Part shown: in pieces, positions 1 through 5,872 of the stretch
Layout of the letters: each line of letters starts with the position of its first letter
Numbering within the stretch: position 1 is the stretch's first letter
DNA from: Clostridiaceae bacterium
GTDB taxonomy: Bacteria; Bacillota; Clostridia; Oscillospirales; Acutalibacteraceae
Direction: 5' to 3'
DNA length: 21,905 bases
Assembly: GCA_016292575.1 (NCBI GenBank)
Contig: JAEDIH010000016.1
Span: forward strand, 1-21,905
Position numbers and translations under genes: made by a program
The notes under the pieces: generated by a model
What the model was told of the DNA's origin: nothing
Databases searched by the model: none
The model's input: only the letters and a program-made list of their open reading frames with translations

Positions 1-931
1 CGGCGTCCGCTTCGTTTCTGACCGCGCAGAGAAATTCTCCGTCGATATAAATTCCGCACGCCCTCGCAAGCGCCGAGCCGGAGACTGAAAGCAACTTTTC
101 GCAAATCATGCTGCTGTTTGAAAGCTCGCCTGCGCTAACCTTTTTGAGGGTATATAACGGTTCGGCGGAAATCGCCGTAATTGAGGAACCGCTTTCACCG
201 ACATCGTCCGGAAGCATTTCAAGCGCAAGAGCCTTTGCTTCTTCAAAGGTATCCTCCTGCTCAATATATCCGAGATGCTCGCCGCCGAGGGTAACGTCAA
301 GAGCAAGCACGCTGCGGCGGCTGTTTGAAAGCGTTAAAGCAAGAACAATGCACGCAAAAACGGGAAACGCAGTGTTGAAAAGCGTTTTCCAAAACTTGTC
401 GTGCCGCGTGAATGAAAGCAGAAAATACTTTGCAAGCGCGCGAAGCAGCAACGCCCTTGCTTGGTCGTTCTGCGTCCTTGCACCCCTTTTGATTGCGGAA
501 AGCTCCTCCCTTATTGAGCGCAGCTCATTTACGAAGCCGCCCGGAGCGTTGACGAAAAAGAGGCGAAGGTGCGCAAGAGCCCTTTTTGCGCCCTTGAAAA
601 GCATTACAAACGGAAAAGCAAAAATGAAGCCAAACTTTGAAACAAAGGAGGTCACAAGCTTTATTGTGCTTTCGCCCACAGCTTCGGTGAACATTGCGAT
701 AAATGAAAGAACCTGCGAAGCGTTTATCTTCCGGTGTCCTTTTCTCTGCTTTGCCGTTGTCGGCTCGGCAAGTACGGGTGAAAGACCGATGTCATACTCA
801 ATGGGAATGATGACATCGCAATCGAAATTTTCGTCAAATTCGGGGTAGCCGATGTCGTCGTCCTCAAAAAAGCTTTCGTCAAACAAAAGGTTTTCATCGG
901 CGTCCTGCGAACTTTTTCCGTCCGGACTCAT
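1..931 (-). CDS. Membrane-anchored cell-envelope protein, N-terminal part (possible M23 peptidase with G5-type domains); cut by window edge
   Basis: An open frame of 310 codons starts at ATG 929-931, behind a GAGGTG ribosome binding site, and runs off the left edge without a stop. Residues 1-60 are very acidic. Residues 95-113 are fairly hydrophobic, and residues 184-203 form one clear membrane span followed by SNSRR. What follows looks extracytoplasmic: LALDVTLGGEHLGYIEQEDT, and again GIYIDGEFLCAV near residue 293. This repeated 'x-V/I-DG-x-x-L/I-G/C' strand pattern resembles the region ahead of G5/LysM modules in clostridial M23 peptidoglycan peptidases. The catalytic part would lie outside the window, so the enzyme class is inference; a non-catalytic envelope protein is equally possible. 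It has its own promoter (969-997) and follows the zinc operon in the same direction. Confidence 0.6.
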   Translation of the reverse strand, partial: MSPDGKSSQDADENLLFDESFFEDDDIGYPEFDENFDCDVIIPIEYDIGLSPVLAEPTTAKQRKGHRKINASQVLSFIAMFTEAVGESTIKLVTSFVSKFGFIFAFPFVMLFKGAKRALAHLRLFFVNAPGGFVNELRSIREELSAIKRGARTQNDQARALLLRALAKYFLLSFTRHDKFWKTLFNTAFPVFACIVLALTLSNSRRSVLALDVTLGGEHLGYIEQEDTFEEAKALALEMLPDDVGESGSSITAISAEPLYTLKKVSAGELSNSSMICEKLLSVSGSALARACGIYIDGEFLCAVRNEADA

Positions 932-968
932 TGCTTCACCTCGCTTCTCTCAGAATACATAACAATTT

Positions 969-997
969 ATTTTATCACATCTTTAAGCTTTTTGCAA
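969..997 (-). promoter_or_regulatory. Sigma-A-type promoter for the left-edge membrane protein
   Basis: On the minus strand TTGCAA (992-997) and TAAAAT (969-974) are separated by 17 bp. The -10 lies about 37 bp before the ATG at 931. No clear terminator separates this from the upstream zinc operon, so read-through is possible. Confidence 0.55.
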
Positions 998-1015
998 ATC
1001 TGCCGGCCGATGCTT

Positions 1016-2818
1016 TTAAACCCCTGAGCCGCGTTCAAGCGCCGACAGATTGCGCTGCATCAGCGAAAGATAGGTTTCGCCGTTTTTAAAATCGTCCGCA
1101 GAGATAACGTGGCAGGACCAGAGCGTTTCAACCCTTGCTCCGGTGATGTCGGCAATCGACCTTGCAACCGAGCCGGTACTCAGATCCACTTTGTAGATAA
1201 CGGGTATCTTTTCGTTTCTGACCTTTTCGGAAAGGAAAGCTATCGTAGTCGGGTTTGCGTCGCTCTGAGCCGAGCAGCCGGGAAACGCGGCGTAAAAATC
1301 AAGCGAATATTCGTCCGCAAGATATTTGAACGGGAACCGGTCGCCGACAACAAAGTGCCTGCCCGCCGCTTTTTTTGAAAACGCTTCAAATTCTTCATCG
1401 AGCGCGGAAAGCTTTTCAAGGTACTGCCTTGTCCGCTCCTCATAGCCGTTTTTATGCTCCGGGTCACGCTCGCAAAGTGCCTTATTAATTGCGGAAACTA
1501 TCCTTTCGGCGTTCTTCGGCGAGGTCCAGACGTGCTCGTCATACTCCGCGTCTTCGGCAGAGGCTTCATCGTCATGTTCGTGTTCGTCCTCTTCTTCCAT
1601 ACCCTCAAGCATTTCCTCCCTGAGGTTTTCGGTCGCGTCCATCATTCGCACAACCGAAATTTTGCTCGTATCAATCGAGGAAAGCATGGACTTTACCCAT
1701 TCGTCGCTTTCTCCGCCGCCGTAAACAAAAACGTCGCACTCCTCAATCTTCATGATGTCCGCAGCAGTCGGCTCAAAGGTATGGCTTTCCTCGCCCGGAG
1801 CAAGCAGCATTGAAACCTCGGCGTCCTCCCCTGCAATCTGCCTTGAAAAATCATAGGGTGCAAAGGTTGTTGCAACAACGCTTGCTTTTTCCTTTTTATA
1901 GACCGTGACAGAGCCTGTCAGAGGAACGGCAAGAGCCGTGGCAACAGCAAGAGCCGTAATTAAAACGGCAAGCGATTTTTTTAATTTTGCGCCGAGCCTT
2001 GAAGAAGTATGCACCGCGCGCAAAAGCGAAAAAACACAAAACGCAAAAATGTTCACGCAGACAATGCTCGCCCCCGTCGGCGCCTCAAAGCGAACAGAAA
2101 CCAAAAGTCCCGAAAAAAAGCACAGCACCGATACTGCGGCGCTCGTAAGAATGACAGAACGGTAGCTTTTGCAAAGGCGCATTGACGTAACTGCCGGAAA
2201 AATTATCAGGCTTGAAATGAGCAGCGCGCCCATCATTCTCATGCCGATGACTATTGTTACGGCGGTCAGCGCGGCAATGAGCATATTATAGCCGGAAACC
2301 TTTGTGCCCGTTGCCTTTGAAAAGCTTTCGTCAAACGTTACGGCAAAAATCTCATTGTAAAAAACAATGTAAAGCGCAAGCACGGCAATGCTCAGAACCA
2401 CGCTCAGCGCAACATCGGCGTTTGACATTGTGAGTATGCTGCCGAACATATAGTTATAAATGTCAATATTCATTCCGGTTGTCAGCGAGGTTACCATCAC
2501 TCCGACTGCAAGCGCACCGGTTGAAATCAACGCTATGGCGGCGTCGCCCTTGATTTTTCCGCTCTCGCTCATGCGCAAAAGCAGGAACGCCGCAACAATA
2601 ACAATGGGCAGCGAAAAATAAAGCGGCGCAACGTTTGCCGCACAGGCGATTGCAAGCGCGCCGAAGCCGACATGGGAAAGTCCGTCGCCGATCATTGAAA
2701 AGCGCTTTAAAACAAGACTGACCCCAAGAAGCGCCGCGCAAAGCGAAAGCAGAACGCCGGCAACGAGCGCACGCTGCAAAAACGGCTGTGTAATTATCAG
2801 GTTAATTGCCTCAGGCAT
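1016..2818 (-). CDS. Zinc ABC transporter: permease (ZnuB-like) fused to zinc-binding protein (ZnuA-like)
   Basis: This is a 600-residue protein of the metal ABC-3 type. Residues 1-270 are the membrane permease, with several hydrophobic helices and the family motif around SMIGDGLSHVGFG (41-53). Residues 281-302 are one more hydrophobic segment preceded by KLKK. Residues about 312-600 are a periplasmic-type zinc-binding domain, with His346 in ESHTFEP, a His/acidic loop (407-428, HEH) and His429 in DEHVW. The start was placed at MPEAIN because GGAGGTGAAAGGA precedes that ATG; a longer reading begins 21 codons upstream inside znuC. It overlaps znuC by 8 bp. Permease and binding protein are normally separate; here the junction looks like a lipoprotein signal peptide ending in PLTGS where a lipobox would read LTGC. 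In the third ligand region the usual HxAFxY is DRFPFKY. Zinc as substrate follows from the linked Zur-like gene. Confidence 0.9.
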   Translation of the reverse strand: MPEAINLIITQPFLQRALVAGVLLSLCAALLGVSLVLKRFSMIGDGLSHVGFGALAIACAANVAPLYFSLPIVIVAAFLLLRMSESGKIKGDAAIALISTGALAVGVMVTSLTTGMNIDIYNYMFGSILTMSNADVALSVVLSIAVLALYIVFYNEIFAVTFDESFSKATGTKVSGYNMLIAALTAVTIVIGMRMMGALLISSLIIFPAVTSMRLCKSYRSVILTSAAVSVLCFFSGLLVSVRFEAPTGASIVCVNIFAFCVFSLLRAVHTSSRLGAKLKKSLAVLITALAVATALAVPLTGSVTVYKKEKASVVATTFAPYDFSRQIAGEDAEVSMLLAPGEESHTFEPTAADIMKIEECDVFVYGGGESDEWVKSMLSSIDTSKISVVRMMDATENLREEMLEGMEEEDEHEHDDEASAEDAEYDEHVWTSPKNAERIVSAINKALCERDPEHKNGYEERTRQYLEKLSALDEEFEAFSKKAAGRHFVVGDRFPFKYLADEYSLDFYAAFPGCSAQSDANPTTIAFLSEKVRNEKIPVIYKVDLSTGSVARSIADITGARVETLWSCHVISADDFKNGETYLSLMQRNLSALERGSGV

Positions 2819-3518
2819 TCCTTTCACCTCCGGAAAAAGCCTTGTATACGTCGCTGCCAAGATACTCGCCGACCGTACCAAAGAACGAGCCGTCCCTTTT
2901 CATGTGCAGAATATGCGTAGCATAATTAACGGCGGAATAAAGGTCGTGCGAAACCATGATGACAGTTATCCCGTATTCACGGTTAATTTTTTTTATTATG
3001 CGGTAAAAATCAGCGGTAACAACCGGGTCGAGTCCGGTCACGGGTTCATCGAGCAAAAGCAGCTTTTTTGTTGCGCACAGCGCACGCGCAAGCAGCACCC
3101 TTTGCTGCTGTCCGCCGGAAAGCTCACGGTAACACCTGTCTTTAAGCTCGGTTATGTCCAGCTTTTCCATGCTTTCTGCGGCAAGCTGCTTTTGCGCCTT
3201 TGAAAAAAATACGCCTTTTTTTGAAGCAAGGCAGCCGCTCAGCACAACCTCATATACCGAAGCAGGAAAATCCTTCTGCGCCTCATTCTGCTGCGGAAGA
3301 TAGCCTATCTCGCGCTTTTTCAGTCCGTCGCCCATGTGCAGATGACCACTATGTGTTTCAATAAGACCGAGAACGGACTTCACAAGAGTGCTTTTTCCGC
3401 TTCCGTTTTCACCGACAATGCAGAGATAATCGCCCTTTTCAACGCGGAAATTCAGATCCTTTGCAACAATGCTTCCTTCATATCCGAGCGAAACGCCCTT
3501 GCAGTCAATCAGAGCCAT
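2811..3518 (-). CDS. znuC: Zinc ABC transporter ATP-binding protein
   Basis: This cytoplasmic ATPase subunit powers the metal uptake permease encoded next. In the 235-residue reading the ABC motifs are all present: Walker A GENGSGKST (36-44), Q-loop around LPQQNE (74-79), signature LSGGQQQR (133-140), Walker B LLLLDEP (153-159), D-loop GLD and H-loop VSHD (189-192). Length is usual for ZnuC/AdcC-type proteins. The start is uncertain: ATG 3516-3518 gives MALIDCKG, the normal beginning of the family, while an in-frame ATG nine bases earlier (3525-3527) adds MRR. Either start lies inside the end of the regulator gene, so translation is probably coupled. Its own 3' end overlaps the permease start by 8 bp. 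Assignment to zinc rather than manganese rests on the Zur-like regulator and the His-rich partner. Confidence 0.93.
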   Translation of the reverse strand: MALIDCKGVSLGYEGSIVAKDLNFRVEKGDYLCIVGENGSGKSTLVKSVLGLIETHSGHLHMGDGLKKREIGYLPQQNEAQKDFPASVYEVVLSGCLASKKGVFFSKAQKQLAAESMEKLDITELKDRCYRELSGGQQQRVLLARALCATKKLLLLDEPVTGLDPVVTADFYRIIKKINREYGITVIMVSHDLYSAVNYATHILHMKRDGSFFGTVGEYLGSDVYKAFSGGERNA

Positions 3519-3936
3519 TCTTCTCATCGCCTTTCATGCAGTCGGCGCAAAGACCGACAAGAATCGTTTTTTCGTTATCGACACAAAAGCCGTGGTCCTT
3601 TAAAAGGTGTTCGTTTGCGTCCTTCATAAAGCCGCAGCCGAGGTGAACAAACTTTCCGCATTTTCTGCATCTTAAATGTATATGCTCGGAGCATTCGTTA
3701 TGGTCGCCGACAAACTGGAACGCCGCGCTTTTTTCACCCTCGCGCAAAAAGCGCCTGACCTCTCCAAGCTCGGTGAGCGAGTCCAGATAGCGGTAAACCG
3801 TTGTTCGACCGACAACGCAGCCGCGCTTTGCAAGTGCCTGCGTAATTTCGTCAACAGTCATGCTTTTTTCCGCGTTTTCACGCAGACAGCCGAGGATATC
3901 GGAACGCTGGCGCGTTTTATATGAAGTTTTTTCCAT
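3505..3936 (-). CDS. zur: Fur-family metal-responsive repressor, probably Zur
   Basis: The 143-residue protein has the standard Fur layout. An N-terminal winged helix carries the recognition helix near GRTTVYRYLDSL (43-54). A C-terminal dimerisation domain has HIHLRC (85-90) and two CxxC pairs, C90/C93 and C130/C133, that form the structural zinc site. The start ATG (3934-3936) has a strong GGAGG site 8 bases upstream. It is the first gene of a three-gene unit with znuC and the permease-binding protein fusion, overlapping znuC. That context makes zinc sensing (Zur) more likely than Fur or PerR, though sequence alone cannot exclude them. A consensus promoter overlapped by a perfect Fur-type palindrome lies directly upstream, so it almost certainly represses its own operon when zinc is plentiful. 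Confidence 0.88.
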   Translation of the reverse strand: MEKTSYKTRQRSDILGCLRENAEKSMTVDEITQALAKRGCVVGRTTVYRYLDSLTELGEVRRFLREGEKSAAFQFVGDHNECSEHIHLRCRKCGKFVHLGCGFMKDANEHLLKDHGFCVDNEKTILVGLCADCMKGDEKNGSD

Positions 3937-3969
3937 AAGCTATCCTCCGTAATAAAACAAAATTGAAAT

Positions 3970-3990
3970 TGAAATTGAAATTCAATTTCA
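3970..3990. promoter_or_regulatory. Zur/Fur-type operator, perfect 10-1-10 palindrome
   Basis: The arms TGAAATTGAA (3970-3979) and TTCAATTTCA (3981-3990) are exact reverse complements around A3980. A further TGAAAT hexamer at 3964-3969 makes three head-to-tail hexamers (3964-3981), as in extended Fur boxes. The site touches the -10 of the zur promoter and covers the likely start point, so bound repressor would block transcription. The assignment to Zur is from context. Confidence 0.8.
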
Positions 3991-3991
3991 T

Positions 3992-4019
3992 ATTATAGCA
4001 CTTTTTACTTCTCTGTCAA
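3992..4019 (-). promoter_or_regulatory. Consensus promoter of the zur-znuC-znuBA operon
   Basis: On the minus strand the -35 is TTGACA (4014-4019) and the -10 is TATAAT (3992-3997), both perfect, with a 16-bp spacer. The expected start point falls inside the palindromic operator just downstream. Confidence 0.85.
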
Positions 4020-4112
4020 GGTTTCCGGGCAAAAAGGCAACCTTTTATAAAAAATATTTCTTAACAAGAATAGTTTTTGTCGGCTCTGCCTCCGGCTTTT
4101 TAAGCTTTTCTG

Positions 4113-4141
4113 TTGACTTTTACCTTTTAATCTGTTAAAAT
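4113..4141 (+). promoter_or_regulatory. Promoter of the T-box operon
   Basis: TTGACT (4113-4118) and TAAAAT (4136-4141) are spaced by 17 bp. This places the RNA start near 4148, at the 5' end of the T-box leader. It diverges from the zur promoter with about 94 bp between the two -35 boxes. Confidence 0.7.
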
Positions 4142-4147
4142 CAAATG

Positions 4148-4440
4148 GAAATCGCTAATAAAAACAAATGCAATGACGGAATTATGCTTTTCTTCTTGAG
4201 CTTTCAGAGAGCCGGCGTTCGGTGCAAGCCGGCAGTCAAAAGAAAACGCAGTCTCATTCCCGAGCAGAGCCGCCCAACGTTTTCTTTCTGTGTAAGCGGC
4301 TACGGACGCCCCGTTATCATGGCTAAAGACTTGCTTGAGTCTTGAAGAGCGGTCGCTTTAAAAGCGGCAATCAAGGTGGTACCGCGAAGATCATTCGTCC
4401 TTGAAACAGCTTCACGCTGTTTCAAGGCTTTATTTTTTTT
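4148..4440 (+). promoter_or_regulatory. T-box riboswitch, probable leucine specifier (CUC)
   Basis: The signature AAGGTGGTACCGCG at 4373-4386 is the T-box that pairs with the uncharged tRNA 3' end. Stem I is visible. The conserved AGAGAGC leads into a perfect GCCGGC/GCCGGC stem (4211-4216 with 4228-4233) whose loop contains GGTGCAA. Below it TTTTCTT pairs with AAGAAAA. On the 3' side, after GCA, comes GT-CTC-A (specifier at 4253-4255), followed by TTCCCGAGC. Reading CTC as the specifier makes this a leucine T-box, which fits the LeuA-like first gene. The specifier was placed by eye, and GTC or TCT in adjacent registers cannot be fully excluded. Low charged tRNA would favour read-through into the three-gene operon. 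Confidence 0.88.
4399..4440 (+). terminator. T-box-controlled intrinsic terminator
   Basis: A perfect 12-bp stem (4399-4410 with 4416-4427) with a 5-base loop is followed by CTTTATTTTTTTT. Its 5' strand starts with CCTTG, which can instead pair with the AAGG of the T-box, giving the usual mutually exclusive antiterminator. Confidence 0.9.
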
Positions 4441-4453
4441 CAGGAGGTTTTCA

Positions 4454-5872
4454 ATGATGAAAAAGTTAAGGATTGCAGATTCAACGCTCAGACAGGCGGC
4501 AAAAAACCGCTCCCATTCGCTGAGCTTCAAAGAAAAAATTGAAATTGCAAAGCTGCTGGACAAGCTTGCAGTCGATGTAATTGAGCTTGCGCCGATTGAA
4601 GACGCAAAAACCGACTCGCTTTTGACAAAGTCAATCTGCTCCTCGGTGGAAAACAGCATTCTTGCTCTCCCTTGCGAGCTTTCCGAAAACGGAATCAAAA
4701 CCGCGTGGGACGCGCTTTCAAAGGCAAAAAAGCCGCGCCTTCAGCTTGTTGTTCCAACCTCAACCGTTCAGATGGAATTCGTCTGCAAAAAAAAGCCGCC
4801 GCTTGTCCTCTCAATGATAAGTATCCTTGTTCCTGAGGCAAAAAAATATTGCTCCGACGTTGAATTTGTTGCCCGCGACGCAACAAGGAGCGAACCGGAA
4901 TTCCTTTATGAAGCGCTCAAAACCGCCGTATCCTGCGGAGCAACCACGGTAACGCTTTGCGACGACGCAGGAATCATGACAAGCGAAGAATTTTCGGCTT
5001 TCATCGCCGAGGTCTATAAAAATGTTCCGCAGCTCAAAGACATTGAACTCGGCGCTCAGTGCAGCGATGAGTTTTCGTTCGGCTGTGCGTGCGCCATCTC
5101 CTCCGCCCGTGCAGGCGCAAAGGAAATAAAGACCGCCGTCTGCGGCGAAAGCACCGTTTCCGTACAGGCGCTCACACGCTTCCTTTCCGCAAGGGGCAGT
5201 GAATTTTCGCTCGCAACCTCGGTTAAAACCACGATGCTTGAGCGCATTTCCGGCCAGATTTCAAGAATCATCAACGCCGAAAAGAGCAAAACAACGCCCT
5301 TTGAAACTGGCGTTTCAAGCTCAAACCAGAGCTTTATTCTCAGCGAGTACGACACACCCGAGCAGGTTGCCGCCGCCGTTCAAAGCCTCGGCTACGACCT
5401 TTCGGACGAAGAAAACGCTAATGTTTACGAGGCCTTTTCAAGAATCAGCGACAAAAAGAGCGTTACCGCAAAGGAGCTTGACGTAATTGTTGCCACGGCC
5501 GCGCTTCAGGTTCCGTCAACCTACTTCCTTGAAAGCTACGTTGTCAACATCGGAAACATCATCACTCCGACGGCGCACATCACCCTTTCCAAGGGCGGAA
5601 AAAGCTTTAGCGGTCTCTGCGCCGGAGACGGACCGGTTGACGCGTCCTTCCTTGCGATTGAAAAGATCATCGGTCGCCACTATGAGCTTGACGATTTCCA
5701 GATTCAGGCGGTTACCGAGGGACGCGAGGCAATGGGCAGCGCGCTTGTCCGCCTGCGTTCAAACGGCAAGGTCTACGCCGGAAACGGAATTTCAACCGAT
5801 GTTGTCGGCGCAAGCATCAGGGCTTATGTCAACGCGCTCAACAAAATTGTTTATGAGGAGGAAGAGGAATGA
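4454..5872 (+). CDS. LeuA/homocitrate-synthase family protein with degenerate active site and intact leucine-type regulatory domain
   Basis: This 472-residue protein has the layout of 2-isopropylmalate synthase: an HMGL-like TIM barrel (about 3-280), a linker subdomain (300-350) and a LeuA dimer/allosteric domain (353-467) with the hallmark GDGPVDA (391-397). The catalytic residues are altered. LRDGEQ reads LRQAAK, so the metal-ligand Asp is Gln14. The HxHND metal site reads QCSDE (202-206), losing both His. GERxGN reads GESTVS. The allosteric half remains canonical. I infer that it cannot perform the usual metal-dependent Claisen condensation, so it may be a leucine-sensing subunit or have a new activity. 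AGGAGG lies 6 bases before ATG 4454; ATG 4457 is an alternative start. Its last four bases overlap the next gene. Expression is under the T-box leader. Confidence 0.85.
   Translation: MMKKLRIADSTLRQAAKNRSHSLSFKEKIEIAKLLDKLAVDVIELAPIEDAKTDSLLTKSICSSVENSILALPCELSENGIKTAWDALSKAKKPRLQLVVPTSTVQMEFVCKKKPPLVLSMISILVPEAKKYCSDVEFVARDATRSEPEFLYEALKTAVSCGATTVTLCDDAGIMTSEEFSAFIAEVYKNVPQLKDIELGAQCSDEFSFGCACAISSARAGAKEIKTAVCGESTVSVQALTRFLSARGSEFSLATSVKTTMLERISGQISRIINAEKSKTTPFETGVSSSNQSFILSEYDTPEQVAAAVQSLGYDLSDEENANVYEAFSRISDKKSVTAKELDVIVATAALQVPSTYFLESYVVNIGNIITPTAHITLSKGGKSFSGLCAGDGPVDASFLAIEKIIGRHYELDDFQIQAVTEGREAMGSALVRLRSNGKVYAGNGISTDVVGASIRAYVNALNKIVYEEEEE

Noticed and set aside
108..848. 246-codon plus-strand frame
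   Set aside because: It lies antisense to the left-edge membrane protein, which has a ribosome binding site, promoter and sensible domain order; the plus frame has a Ser/Arg-rich shadow composition.
4145..4345. 66-codon plus-strand ORF in the T-box leader
   Set aside because: It coincides with conserved Stem I structure; the sequence is explained by the riboswitch, not by coding.
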